Both the position numbers and the translations under genes were made by a program. The notes under the pieces are model-generated. The model was not told where the DNA came from. It saw only the letters and a list, made by a program, of their open reading frames with translations, and did not search any database. A stretch of DNA of 64,000 nucleotides from Mycolicibacterium palauense (GTDB lineage: Bacteria > Actinomycetota > Actinomycetes > Mycobacteriales > Mycobacteriaceae): NCBI RefSeq assembly GCF_002592005.1, contig NZ_NVQF01000004.1, positions 1 through 64,000 of the forward strand, read 5' to 3'. Position 1 is the first letter of the stretch. Every line of letters begins with the position of its first letter. Of this stretch, positions 8,076 through 16,037 are shown one piece after another.

Positions 8076-8712
8076 ATGAGGGTTCCGGCGCCAGGTTGAG
8101 TAACTGCTGACTGCCGGCTTTGAGTTCGGCGGCCAGCCGTTTGGCGGCTTTGCCATCGAGTTCTAGGAAACTGGTTGAGCCGCGATACTCGTCGGTCTCC
8201 CTTCGATCGATGACGATGAACGAGGCGCCGTTCTTGATCTTGTCACTGGCTCCGAGGCTGACCTCTTTGTTACTGTGCGGCAGCGCAATTCGCTCCAGTC
8301 GGTCACTGTTCCTCCACTGGCCGCCTTCCAGGGCGACAGCCAGCGCGTAAGCGATCGGTGCATCGAGCTCGGCTGCCTGATTCCACGAACCCCACTTCAG
8401 TTGGCCGGCCCATCGCAGATGGACGCTCGGGGTGTGCTCGCCGATGGTGTAGCTGGCGGTGATTTCGTGGCCGAGAGTGTTGGCGATGGTCACGGGGCGA
8501 TGCCCGTTGAGCTGCTCGAATAGCAGGGCCCCCTGCTCCCCGATGCCCTCCACCACGGACTCGCGCTGGGCGGTGAGGGCATTGATTCGGGCGGTCAAGC
8601 GGGCGCGCTCACGCTCCAGCTCGGCGACACGTTGTGTCGACCGTTGGAAGTGCGATCGCGCTTCTGCGGCGCACCGGCGCGGCCCGCCGGGTTCGTCAGC
8701 TGCTTTGCACAT
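8074..8712 (-). CDS. Hypothetical protein with N-terminal MCK-EPGGP-RC module
   Basis: Start taken at ATG 8712, giving 212 residues that open with MCKAADEPGGPRRCAAEAR. Two other proteins in this window (starting at 18858 and 19072) begin the same way and are otherwise unrelated. The module is followed by a coiled coil (RVAELERERARLTARINALT) and a C-terminal domain of unknown function with a DUF-like beta-rich look (FIVIDRRETDEYRGSTSFLE). The two Cys of the module could bind metal. It probably belongs to the operon started by the small gene at 9025, which has a family-2 promoter. Confidence 0.75.
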   Translation of the reverse strand: MCKAADEPGGPRRCAAEARSHFQRSTQRVAELERERARLTARINALTAQRESVVEGIGEQGALLFEQLNGHRPVTIANTLGHEITASYTIGEHTPSVHLRWAGQLKWGSWNQAAELDAPIAYALAVALEGGQWRNSDRLERIALPHSNKEVSLGASDKIKNGASFIVIDRRETDEYRGSTSFLELDGKAAKRLAAELKAGSQQLLNLAPEPS

Positions 8713-8782
8713 GGACACTCGGCTCGGCCGGCGCGGCGGGTCGCAGCGGGGACCATGGTCTGTCGCGGTCGGCCACCGTGCG

Positions 8783-9025
8783 TCAATCCCCGAGCGGCGC
8801 GCAGCCCCGCTCGGGGATGGCTGCCCGAGTCGTCCGCGACCGCGTGGGCTCACCGGCGGGGTCGGATGCGACTTGCGCGAGTTGCTCGACTCGTGGGTCT
8901 ACCGGACGGCCGGTGCACTTGCTTGCTGTGACTGCGGCCTGGGCGGCGGCGATGCGGACAGCGAGGCCGCGCTTCGGAGGAACTGGTTGCGGCGGCGCTG
9001 GTGAACGGCTCAGTGAGTGGGGCAT
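8783..9025 (-). CDS. Small hypothetical protein
   Basis: An 80-residue frame with ATG at 9025, GCAGGGAG ten bases upstream, and a family-2 promoter motif 41 bp upstream at 9066-9093. The centre (LAVRIAAAQAAVTASKCTG, DPRVEQLAQVASDP) is helical and protein-like; the ends are Pro/Arg-rich. No family is recognised. The well-placed promoter supports it being a true gene and the head of an operon with the MCK-module gene downstream. Confidence 0.55.
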   Translation of the reverse strand: MPHSLSRSPAPPQPVPPKRGLAVRIAAAQAAVTASKCTGRPVDPRVEQLAQVASDPAGEPTRSRTTRAAIPERGCAPLGD

Positions 9026-9065
9026 GCGGTGGGACTCCCTGCGGGTAGGACTGTTCTACCCAAGG

Positions 9066-9093
9066 AGTACCTGCAGATCCCGGCCTTTCCGTC
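9066..9093 (-). promoter_or_regulatory. Family-2 promoter motif, GACGGAA-N15-GGTACT
   Basis: In transcription direction GACGGAA, exactly 15 bases, GGTACT. It faces the small gene starting at 9025 and, behind it, the MCK-module gene at 8712. Confidence 0.7.
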
Positions 9094-9139
9094 ACTCAGC
9101 TCGACGGTGGGGATCTTCGGCGGCCAACAGCATGAGTGT

Positions 9140-9385
9140 CTAGGTATCCGCTTCGTCGGCCGAGGCCTGCCGGCGCTGTTCTGCGGCGATGTCGACGGCC
9201 ATCTGCATCTGGTCGGCAGTGAACATCCGCCCCTGGTCAGTCCACGTGCTTCCGACGAGTTGGCTGATGGCGGGCTGCGGGAGCCCGCTTGCGTCGGAGA
9301 CGTCCTTGACGGTGAACAGCGGACCGGGGTCAGCGGTGCGGCGGCCTCGACCAGGACGGTGCATTGGCAGCACGTTGTCGGCCAT
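9140..9385 (-). CDS. Small helix-turn-helix-like protein, probably leaderless
   Basis: The ATG at 9385 is preceded by TAATGT and seven bases, the spacing expected when transcription starts at the A of the ATG, which is common in mycobacteria; there is no good ribosome-binding site. The 81-residue product has a basic N-terminus and a segment (FTVKDVSDASGLPQPAISQL, FTADQMQMAVDIAAEQRR) that reads like a small MerR- or Xre-type helix-turn-helix. An upstream ATG at 9532 would add a Pro-rich extension. It diverges from the Imm61 gene. Target is unknown. Confidence 0.6.
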   Translation of the reverse strand: MADNVLPMHRPGRGRRTADPGPLFTVKDVSDASGLPQPAISQLVGSTWTDQGRMFTADQMQMAVDIAAEQRRQASADEADT

Positions 9386-9398
9386 GGTGTCCACATTA
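9386..9398 (-). promoter_or_regulatory. -10 element for leaderless transcript
   Basis: TAATGT followed by GGACACC and then ATG. A TANNNT hexamer seven bases before the start codon is the arrangement seen for leaderless mycobacterial genes. Confidence 0.5.
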
Positions 9399-9541
9399 GA
9401 TCGCCGCGACGCTCGGTCCGCACACCACTTCGGGTCACTGACCAGCCCCGGTGGCATGTCCCCCGCCTCAGTCGGCCCGAGCGTGGTCCGCGACACAGGC
9501 ACCGGCTGCGGCGGTGGGGCGGCGGGATACATTTGCTCACC

Positions 9542-10093
9542 ATGGCGGCGCCGGTTCTCAGCCCCGACTGTCTCGGCTGGGCTCGCGCCGCCGGCTACGG
9601 ATGCAGTACGGACGACTCGACCGAGACCGTGGTGTTGCGATCGCAGATGGGGCCACCGACGCGGTATCACATCCGCCAGGTTCGCGACCGACTACGGCTG
9701 ACTACTCAGACCGAGGACGACACCGAGGAACGACACATGCTGTTCGCCGCGGATCGGGAGGTGCTGGAACGGTTCCTGTACGGCGTGTTCGGGGATGACA
9801 TCCGTGATGATCTGGGCCTTCCCTACCTTGAATTGCCCTGGACTGCTGACGATCTGGCCGCCGGATACACCCTCGGCGAAGTGGAGCGCGGGTACCGGAC
9901 GCTGCGCCGCGGCGGAGTTCCCCTGGCCGCGGCACCAGATCCCACCCTCAGCTTGCTGGCCCTGGTCCCGCTGTCTCACTTCCTCGGAATGACCGCCGCG
10001 GCGTTGAGGGCGGCGTTCCTGGCCGAGAACGGCGCACCGCTGCTCACCGACGGCGCCTACTCCACCGGCACCCCGCCGCGCCGCACTCCGTAG
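9542..10093 (+). CDS. Imm61-family immunity protein (orphan)
   Basis: The 183-residue product follows the Imm61 pattern: CLGWARAAGYGC at the start, FAADREVLERFLYGVFGDDI in the middle, and LVPLSHFLGM followed by LRAAFLAENGAPLL near the end. Imm61 proteins include the mycobacterial immunity factor for the NAD-glycohydrolase toxin TNT. They act in the cytoplasm by binding the toxin. No toxin gene is adjacent: the neighbours are a small HTH protein and a DNA ligase. It may protect the host against toxins from other cells, or be left over from a lost pair. Confidence 0.85.
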   Translation: MAAPVLSPDCLGWARAAGYGCSTDDSTETVVLRSQMGPPTRYHIRQVRDRLRLTTQTEDDTEERHMLFAADREVLERFLYGVFGDDIRDDLGLPYLELPWTADDLAAGYTLGEVERGYRTLRRGGVPLAAAPDPTLSLLALVPLSHFLGMTAAALRAAFLAENGAPLLTDGAYSTGTPPRRTP

Positions 10094-10161
10094 CCGGGCG
10101 CCGGCGCCCCACTGCTCCGAGGACCAGACCTGGGCGGCCTGCCCGAAGTTGCTCCGACCGC

Positions 10162-10196
10162 CGCCCCCGCAGAGGTGTAGAGCCTCTGCGGGGGCG
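10162..10196. terminator. Bidirectional terminator hairpin
   Basis: A perfect 14-bp stem, CGCCCCCGCAGAGG with its complement, and a 7-base loop lie between the convergent Imm61 and ligase genes. Confidence 0.75.
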
Positions 10197-10209
10197 TGCG
10201 GTTCTGGGG

Positions 10210-11283
10210 TCAGCCCGCCTTGTACTTGAGTTGGGCCACCACACACTCGGTGGGGTCCACGTCATCACGAACACCCAGCAACACGGGTTGATACAGCGCA
10301 CCGCCGACCTGCGCGGCGTAGAGGTAGCGAACCTCGACCACATCTCCGACGCACGGGATGTGTTGGTTAGCAGGCACCGTCACATTACCGACGCTCTGCC
10401 AATGGCTCCCATCCAGCAGGCTCACACCCACGCTGCGCTGTTGATTGATCGTGGTGACCACCGCCGACGCCGTGGCCACGAACTTGAGCTTGAGTTGGGT
10501 GCCGCCGCTGTTGGGCCGACCCGGCCGGTAGGGCGAATCGGAGCGCTTGAACACCACCCCCTCCGCGTTGCGCTCGCGGAGTTCGGCGAGCCGGTCAGCC
10601 TTGTCCGCGGCGTCAGTCCAACAGTCCACGTATCCGAGGTGCGCCGTCTCGCCTGCGGCGTCGAGCAGGTCGGTCAGAGCGCTGTAGCGCACACCGTAGG
10701 GGTGCTCGCGTAGGTCGATCCCGTGGTGCGACAGCATGTCGAACACGTGGAAGCGATCCCCGATGACTTCGCCGTCGAGCACGACGTCACCCGGAATGGC
10801 CGCGGCGGCAGCGATGATGGGGGCCGCCACGCTGACGCCCAGACCGAGTTTGTTGATCCCCTCGACGTCGCCACCGACCTTGCGCAGCAGCAGCCGACGG
10901 CCGTCGAACTTCTCCTGCATGATCCAGAGCGGGTCGGCCACGACGCGGCTGATGTCGGCGTCGGCGACGACGTTGAGCAGTTGCGGAAGCAACCCACTGA
11001 CTCGGCCCGCGTTCTCGCTTTGAAGGTAGGGCGTACCGGCTTCGCCGTCGGTGTATCCCTTGGATCGCTTCTCGGCCAACACCTTCTCGAAGTTGCGCCG
11101 CGCCGCTGCGTAGTCGACCGGCGTCTTGGTCTTGGTTCCGGTGGACATGGTTCCTCCCCGCCGACCGTAGGCGACGTTGACGACGTATCCGCCCTCCGCG
11201 GCCGCCTCGATTCGAGCGTGGTACACCTTGTCGCTGGTACCCGACGTGAAGTACAGGGTCACCGAATCTGTCTGGTTGTCCAT
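10210..11283 (-). CDS. ATP-dependent DNA ligase with N-terminal WGR domain
   Basis: Residues 1 to about 75 form a WGR-type domain (VTLYFTSGTSDKVYHARIEA, VAYGRRGG), as found in PARP-like and other nucleic-acid proteins. The rest is a nucleotidyltransferase core: Lys125 in EKFDGRRLLL is the AMP-accepting lysine, followed by LDGEVI, FHVFDML, EGVVFKR and QLKLKF, then an OB-like end. It should seal nicks in DNA. A ligase fused to WGR fits a plasmid carrying its own repair or telomere-processing enzymes. ATG 11283 has GAAGGGAA upstream and the leader-hairpin/promoter unit characteristic of this plasmid. Confidence 0.88.
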   Translation of the reverse strand: MDNQTDSVTLYFTSGTSDKVYHARIEAAAEGGYVVNVAYGRRGGTMSTGTKTKTPVDYAAARRNFEKVLAEKRSKGYTDGEAGTPYLQSENAGRVSGLLPQLLNVVADADISRVVADPLWIMQEKFDGRRLLLRKVGGDVEGINKLGLGVSVAAPIIAAAAAIPGDVVLDGEVIGDRFHVFDMLSHHGIDLREHPYGVRYSALTDLLDAAGETAHLGYVDCWTDAADKADRLAELRERNAEGVVFKRSDSPYRPGRPNSGGTQLKLKFVATASAVVTTINQQRSVGVSLLDGSHWQSVGNVTVPANQHIPCVGDVVEVRYLYAAQVGGALYQPVLLGVRDDVDPTECVVAQLKYKAG

Positions 11284-11302
11284 GCTGACGTTCCCTTCGT
11301 AG

Positions 11303-11367
11303 GTGAGCAGACGCGCACGCCTGCCCGTTTGGTTGGACACTGCTAATTCTACGGTGCGGCACTGACA
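11303..11367 (-). promoter_or_regulatory. Family-1 promoter and leader (variant) for ligase gene
   Basis: Promoter part at 11346-11367 reads TGTCAG-N10-TAGAAT. A short leader stem (GCAG/CTGC with inner CGC) lies at 11307-11324, 20 nt before the ATG. The leader is the most divergent of the set. Confidence 0.65.
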
Positions 11368-11427
11368 TTCAGAGCGCGCCGACCGCGCCCTCGGCTGTCT
11401 GGTCGCGGTCGGCCACCTGTGCAGGGG

Positions 11428-11937
11428 TCAGCCGTGGCGGGCGGCGGCGGCGATGATTCGCCGACGGAACACTTCAAGCTGCGAGGGCCGGGCGGCGAGC
11501 GCTTCGGCGCGGCCGCGCAGGTCGGTCAACTGCGCGGGGTGCAGGCCGGCGGTGTGTTCGCCGCTGCGGCCGGTGAAGAGGGCGACCCCGAAGTAGGGCT
11601 GGTAGACGGCGCGGTACTCGGCCAGCAGCAGAGTCGCCAGTGGGTTAAGCGTCGCGGCGACGAGCTCGACGTCGCCCAGGTCGGGCATCCCTTCGTCGTC
11701 GGTCCACATGTCGATGCGCTCGGTAGCGTCAGTGACGGTGTAGAGCCGGCATCCGATGGCCTGACGGATGGTGGCCCCGAACCTGCCGGTGTCGCACGGA
11801 GTGAGGTCGATGGTCTCGATGCTGGCGTCGGTGCCGATGCGGAGCGCCTGGCCGATGCCGACGGCCGGGCCGGGCCGGTGGTCGTTGGTGATGTCATCGG
11901 AGCGGAGCAGAGCGTCGGGCTGGGTGTTGGCGATCAT
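11428..11937 (-). CDS. DUF3846-like protein
   Basis: A 169-residue protein whose N-terminal half follows the DUF3846 pattern (IRQAIGCRLYTVTDATERID, MWTDDEGMPDLGDVELVAA, TLNPLATLLL, GVALFTGRSGEHTAGL). This domain is common in actinobacterial phages and plasmids and has no established function. The C-terminus is a helix of the type seen in small regulators. ATG 11937 is 20 nt from a leader hairpin. Confidence 0.7.
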   Translation of the reverse strand: MIANTQPDALLRSDDITNDHRPGPAVGIGQALRIGTDASIETIDLTPCDTGRFGATIRQAIGCRLYTVTDATERIDMWTDDEGMPDLGDVELVAATLNPLATLLLAEYRAVYQPYFGVALFTGRSGEHTAGLHPAQLTDLRGRAEALAARPSQLEVFRRRIIAAAARHG

Positions 11938-11956
11938 GTGGGCCTCCTTGGCCGTC

Positions 11957-12023
11957 GTGGACCGGGCGCTGCGCGCTCGGCCGGGTGGGTGGTTCGTCCT
12001 GACTGTATCGCGGGCCACCGACA
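11957..12023 (-). promoter_or_regulatory. Family-1 promoter and leader hairpin
   Basis: TGTCGG-N10-TACAGT at 12002-12023; leader hairpin at 11959-11982 with stem CCGGGCGC/GCGCTCGG. Drives the DUF3846-like gene. The site includes GACAC on the other strand. Confidence 0.75.
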
Positions 12024-12062
12024 CCGTTGGTGTCGGCGGAGTCCTTGCCGTGTGCGGCTCGA

Positions 12063-12488
12063 TCAGTACATGGCCCAGTCGATTTCGCCGATAGTGACAC
12101 CGAATTCCGAGGCGGCGCGCTGGTAGATGTCATCGATGTCGACGCGCACTTGGCGACCGTCGGCGTGTACGGCGATGCTGTAGGCGCTGAGGTAGCGCAG
12201 CTTCTCCGACCCGACGTGAACGAACACGGCTACCTGATCGTGTTGGAGGTGCTCGGCGATCATGTCCGGGACGCTCAACTGGGTGGGCTCGGCGTCGTCG
12301 TCGGTGTAGACGAGCTGGCCCCAGCTGCCGGAGGCGTCGTCATCGGAGACGCGGATGAACACCGCGTCTGCTCCTCGATCGGGCCGGGTGTCGACGATGA
12401 AGTCAGCGCCCGCCAAAGCGGTCGTGAGCGCGTCGATGTCCTTGACCTTGAAGACGTTGGTGCGGCCCTTGCCGTAGTAATCGGCCAT
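12063..12488 (-). CDS. Hypothetical protein
   Basis: A 141-residue acidic protein beginning MADYYGKGRTNVFKVKDIDA, followed by a compact beta-rich region (ADFIVDTRPDRGADAVFIRV, WGQLVYTDDD, DQVAVFVHVG) and a helical end. I do not recognise the family. It has its own promoter and leader, which overlap the 3' end of the nuclease gene upstream. Confidence 0.7.
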   Translation of the reverse strand: MADYYGKGRTNVFKVKDIDALTTALAGADFIVDTRPDRGADAVFIRVSDDDASGSWGQLVYTDDDAEPTQLSVPDMIAEHLQHDQVAVFVHVGSEKLRYLSAYSIAVHADGRQVRVDIDDIYQRAASEFGVTIGEIDWAMY

Positions 12489-12513
12489 TGCGTTTCTCCC
12501 TGCCGTACGTGTC

Positions 12514-12590
12514 GGTGACCGAGCGTCCCGCACTCGGCCGTATGCGCCACTGGTAAGTGACTACCTCGATTCTATTGCAGGGCACCGACA
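12514..12590 (-). promoter_or_regulatory. Family-1 promoter and leader hairpin
   Basis: TGTCGG-N10-TAGAAT at 12569-12590; leader hairpin at 12514-12540 with stem GGCCGAG/CTCGGTC. The promoter overlaps the stop codon of the upstream nuclease gene. Confidence 0.8.
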
Positions 12591-14284
12591 TTCTCGGCTG
12601 CCGACCGCGCGTCCCACGCTCGCATACCGTCGCGGATGGCGGCCATGGCCGCGGTGTCGTCGGCGTTGTAGCCCAGCAGCCACTGCCGGGCCACCTCGGC
12701 GTGGGGGTTCCCGTCCCGCGCCTCGTCGTGGCGGCTCTGGGACTGGGCGCCGCCGGCGTCGACAGCCTGCCAGCGAAACCCGAACAGCGGCGCGACGACC
12801 TTGATGCTCGTGCCGTGCACGGTGAGGAACTGTTCTTTGAACACGCGCTCCAGGTCGGTGAACACCCCGTTCTCGGGGTCGAGCAGGTCGGCGACGTCGC
12901 CACCGAGGATGCGTCGGAGCCGAGACGGTTCGGCTGGCGACCAGTGGAACACCCGCAACGTGTCCCCTGCCGCGACGGTGTGGCGGTGCAGGTCCCGCAG
13001 CCAGCCCACGAAACGACGGGCCAGTGCCCGCTCCTGGGCGTCGTCGTCGATGCTCCAGTCGGCGAAGGCGTGGAACCGCGCGGTGGTCTCGTCGCCGCCG
13101 CGTCGCACCCTGGCTCCCCACAGGTAGACCTTGCCGTCGGCGTCCCATTCGATGTCGAGGTCGACTTCCACCGCGGCGGTGGGCACGTCGACCGGTTCAC
13201 CGTGGATGAGGGACAGTGCGGTACCGGTGGCGATCATCTGCGCTCTCGCCACGGCGCCGCGCAACCGGGACCGCACGTGTTCGCGGCCCCTGTGGGAGGT
13301 TTCGGCGTAGTAGGCGTCGAGGAACCGATCGTCGTCGGCGTCGACGGCGGCCAGCGCGGCGGTGGTGCTGATGCCCAGTCGGCGAAGCGTCAGCCACTCG
13401 CGGGTGTCGAGGCTGCCCACCGTCAGTGCTCGGGAGGCGTCGTCGGCCCCCATCGTCTGCGCACAAACCCGCTCGTAGGGGCAGCTTCGGCATTCGGGTT
13501 GCCGGACGGGCTCGACGAGCAGGTCGCCGGCGGCCGCGGCGGCGGCGACCGCCACCCGGAACCGGTGCTCGTGGTCGTATCGCTGCAGCAGAGTGCGGGC
13601 GGCCTTGCCGCGGCTTCGGGAGTACGTGTGGCCCAGCGGCTCGGTCAGGTCATGCCACACCAGCACCCGCTCCTCGCCGGCGGCACCAGGCAGGGTGCTG
13701 GTGCCGATGATGGCGGCCCACAGGTGATCCGGGCCGGGGTGCCGCCCGCAGGCCTCCAGCATCCGGGTGTAGTGGGCCAGCTGCATTCCGTCGTGGAGAC
13801 GATGCGTCGTCGCCGACGTCCAGCCCGGCTCCGTGTGGCGCAGATGCGGGCTCGGAAAGCGCGACACCTGGGCGGTTTTCGTCTTCTTGGCTTCCAGGGT
13901 GCGGTGGTGTTTGACGTCTCCGGGCAGGTACCCACCGTCGACTCGGATCAGGAGGTCGGGTTTGCCCTTGCGGGCACCGGGGCGGTCGTCGGGCAGCCAT
14001 CCGCCGAGGATGAGCGGCGCTGCGGCGTCCATGGCGGCAAGAGTCGCTGCGACCGCCTCGTCGTGTCGTAGCCGCTTGTCGATGACGACGGCGCCGGGGT
14101 GCGCCTCGGTCAGGGCGGCGAAGATCTCGGCTTCGTAGGCGATGCCGGCGTTCAGTCGCGCCTGGTCCTCGTCGTCGGGCACCCATGTCTGCGGGTGGGG
14201 GCCGAAGTCGTGCTGGGTGCGCACGGGGCACTGTTTGGCCGCGTAGCCGCCGAGCAGCACCGCCCCACCGGTGTCGGCGCTCAC
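12572..14284 (-). CDS. TM0106-family RecB-like nuclease with RNase H-like C-terminus
   Basis: A 570-residue protein starting at GTG 14284 (GTGA overlap with the gene before). The N-terminal half resembles Cas4/RecB-type nucleases: Cys19 near the start and a CRSCPYERVC cluster around residue 260 would hold an Fe-S cluster, and LILGGWLPDD...GKPDLLIRV...YLPGDVKHH gives the PD-(D/E)XK core. The C-terminal half is a predicted RNase H-like domain (EVDLDIEWDADGKVYLWGAR, FHWSPAEPSRL, WLLGYNADDTAAM). Such proteins are thought to process DNA ends. It is the third gene of a coupled trio with a DUF4262 protein. Confidence 0.85.
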   Translation of the reverse strand: MSADTGGAVLLGGYAAKQCPVRTQHDFGPHPQTWVPDDEDQARLNAGIAYEAEIFAALTEAHPGAVVIDKRLRHDEAVAATLAAMDAAAPLILGGWLPDDRPGARKGKPDLLIRVDGGYLPGDVKHHRTLEAKKTKTAQVSRFPSPHLRHTEPGWTSATTHRLHDGMQLAHYTRMLEACGRHPGPDHLWAAIIGTSTLPGAAGEERVLVWHDLTEPLGHTYSRSRGKAARTLLQRYDHEHRFRVAVAAAAAAGDLLVEPVRQPECRSCPYERVCAQTMGADDASRALTVGSLDTREWLTLRRLGISTTAALAAVDADDDRFLDAYYAETSHRGREHVRSRLRGAVARAQMIATGTALSLIHGEPVDVPTAAVEVDLDIEWDADGKVYLWGARVRRGGDETTARFHAFADWSIDDDAQERALARRFVGWLRDLHRHTVAAGDTLRVFHWSPAEPSRLRRILGGDVADLLDPENGVFTDLERVFKEQFLTVHGTSIKVVAPLFGFRWQAVDAGGAQSQSRHDEARDGNPHAEVARQWLLGYNADDTAAMAAIRDGMRAWDARSAAENVGALQ

Positions 14285-14724
14285 GTGGGCACTCCACCAT
14301 GGAGTGGCTGAATGTCTCCGAGATCCCAGTCTTGCCAGGGCATCCGGCCGTGCGCATCCGGCCAGAGGATCTGCTGTGCGGCGAGCACGGCGCCGTAGAG
14401 TGCCCGCACGGTGGTCAGGTCGTCGGTGTCGTCCATGGTGAGCGCGACGACGGTCAGTCCCCCAGCGAGCACTTCGGACAGCGGTTCGCCGCACGGAAGC
14501 TGTCCGTGGTCGAGGGCCTTGCGGGCGGCGGCGTTGAGCACACCGTGGGCGGTGTGCGGTGGTAGTCCGTAGATCGCCAGCTCGGGCAGTCCCCGGTCGG
14601 TGAGTCCGACGGTGTAGCTGAACGGGGGGCCGTCCTCGGCGCTGGTCGGGAAGACGCCGATCACGGCCCACCCGTGGGTGTCGATCAAGCGGCGGGTGTC
14701 GCCGTATCGGTCTGCGGTGTTCAC
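14281..14724 (-). CDS. DUF4262 domain protein
   Basis: A 147-residue protein with the DUF4262 signature GWAVIGVFPT...PPFSYTVGLTDRGLPELAIYGL near the N-terminus. The family is widespread in actinobacteria and its activity is unknown. It begins at GTG 14724 and its stop overlaps the nuclease start; both junctions are GTGA, so the three proteins are made together. Confidence 0.85.
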   Translation of the reverse strand: MNTADRYGDTRRLIDTHGWAVIGVFPTSAEDGPPFSYTVGLTDRGLPELAIYGLPPHTAHGVLNAAARKALDHGQLPCGEPLSEVLAGGLTVVALTMDDTDDLTTVRALYGAVLAAQQILWPDAHGRMPWQDWDLGDIQPLHGGVPT

Positions 14725-14906
14725 GCGGTGACCTCACGTCGCCAGGCGTGACGGTGGCCTTTGCCGGGACGTTTGTGCATCCGGGCTTTGTTTCGGCTGC
14801 GCGGCGTCAGCTGGGCCGGGGAGCGTCGCTGCTCAACGCGGGCGCGTCGGCGCATCTTCTCCTGGTGATCCGCGTGTGCGGCGAGATCGTCTGCAGTGGA
14901 GTGCAT
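14721..14906 (-). CDS. Small basic hypothetical protein
   Basis: A 61-residue, strongly basic protein beginning MHSTADDLAAHADHQEKMRR and ending in an Arg/Lys/His-rich tail, which suggests nucleic-acid binding. ATG 14906 has GAGGAGA upstream and a leader hairpin 18 nt away. It heads the coupled unit with the DUF4262 and nuclease genes. Confidence 0.65.
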   Translation of the reverse strand: MHSTADDLAAHADHQEKMRRRARVEQRRSPAQLTPRSRNKARMHKRPGKGHRHAWRREVTA

Positions 14907-14923
14907 CGCTGTCTCCTCATCGG

Positions 14924-15010
14924 TCGATGACAGGGCCCTCGGGCCGTGCCGGTGGTGGGCCGCGATGCTGCTGCGACCCGTTTCGGTGAGTGTATCGGTC
15001 GGCTGTGACA
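14924..15010 (-). promoter_or_regulatory. Family-1 promoter and leader hairpin
   Basis: TGTCAC-N10-TACACT at 14989-15010; leader hairpin at 14934-14945 with stem GGCCC/GGGCC. It heads the three-gene nuclease operon. Confidence 0.7.
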
Positions 15011-15052
15011 CTCGGCGCGGGCCCGCTGGACAGCGTGCCCGCGCCGGTGGCC

Positions 15053-15538
15053 TCACCCGATGCCGCGGCGTAGCGCCGTGCTCATCAATCCGTCGATGTG
15101 CCAGTGCGACTCGGTGAGGTCACCGAGTGTCGGGGCGCCCTTGCGGTGCCGTCGGATGGGTGCACGGTGTGCGGCGGCGAAGTCCTTCCCGACGTGGACC
15201 AGGAACAGGATCTCGCGGCGCCGGGGGTCGCGGGAGGGCCTGATGGCAGCGGGGTCGCTGTCGGTGGCGTCGGGGGTGACTTCCCATGCCGAGGCCAGCC
15301 AGAGGGCTTCCACGGCGCGGTGCCGCTGCAGCAGAGCGGTGACGGCGTTGGCGGTTGCGTCCTTCTGTTGATTGGTGTGTGCGACGGCGGTGATGTGCCG
15401 CCGACCGTCGGCGGTGGTGAAGAACAGCATCGGCTGCCAGTCGTCGGTGGAGGCGCGAAAGCCCGTCTGGACGGCTCGGGCGCCGTGGTAGGCCACCGTC
15501 ACCAGGTCGGTGCTCGCGTGCGCGGCGGCGGTGTTCAC
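15053..15538 (-). CDS. Hypothetical protein
   Basis: A 161-residue protein starting at GTG 15538 in a GTGA overlap with the gene before. The first 80 residues look like a compact alpha/beta fold (QPMLFFTTADGRRHITAVAH, ATANAVTALLQRHRAVEALW) and the C-terminal half is basic (RRREILFLVHVGKDFAAAHR). No family is recognised. Confidence 0.65.
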   Translation of the reverse strand: MNTAAAHASTDLVTVAYHGARAVQTGFRASTDDWQPMLFFTTADGRRHITAVAHTNQQKDATANAVTALLQRHRAVEALWLASAWEVTPDATDSDPAAIRPSRDPRRREILFLVHVGKDFAAAHRAPIRRHRKGAPTLGDLTESHWHIDGLMSTALRRGIG

Positions 15539-15930
15539 GGCTTCTCCCAGGGGTCGGTCGAGGCGATCGGGTTGGCGTTGCGATCGTCGCGCACGCGGCC
15601 CAGGTGGGTGTTGAGGTCGGCGAGGATGACGGTGTAGCCGCTGGGTGCAGTCTGCTCCCAGCGGATCAGCTCACGTGGGAGGTTGCCGATCGCGTCGTTG
15701 AGTCCGTCGAAGCTGAACCCGTGGTCGTGCGCCTCGGCGCGTTCGTCCAGCAGTGCGGAGCGGTCGTAGGTGAGTGCCAGGCTGCGGTGTTCCTCGTCGA
15801 TGCACAGGCTGGCGCGGCCGGTCTTGAGCATCCATGCGCGAACGATCTCGGTCGAGCGCAGCGCGATCGCCCGGTCGAGCGCGTCTCGGTGGCCCAGCAG
15901 CGCCGAAAGCAGTGGGTCTGTATCAGTCAC
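15535..15930 (-). CDS. Hypothetical protein
   Basis: A 131-residue protein starting at GTG 15930 with GGAGACACCC upstream. It is helical and acidic (ALLGHRDALDRAIALRSTEI, SLALTYDRSALLDERAEAHD). No family is recognised. First gene of a two-gene coupled unit. Confidence 0.65.
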   Translation of the reverse strand: MTDTDPLLSALLGHRDALDRAIALRSTEIVRAWMLKTGRASLCIDEEHRSLALTYDRSALLDERAEAHDHGFSFDGLNDAIGNLPRELIRWEQTAPSGYTVILADLNTHLGRVRDDRNANPIASTDPWEKP

Positions 15931-15948
15931 GGGTGTCTCCTTCGTGGT

Positions 15949-16028
15949 GGACCGGGCTCGCGTGCCTGGCCGTTGGTGTGCCGACTTGTGTTGTGCGGCT
16001 GTGCTACTCGTATCGCCTGGGTATGACG
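15949..16028 (-). promoter_or_regulatory. Leader hairpin with weak family-1 promoter
   Basis: Leader hairpin at 15949-15972 with stem CCAGGC/GCTCGG-type pairing, 19 nt before GTG 15930. The promoter part at 16007-16028 (CGTCAT-N10-TACGAG) keeps the spacing but matches poorly. Confidence 0.5.
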
Positions 16029-16037
16029 CGTGCGTTG

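Noticed and set aside
9017..9541. Long rightward extension in front of the Imm61 start
   Set aside because: The extension is antisense to the small HTH gene and the residues are atypical; homology-like sequence starts only at ATG 9542.
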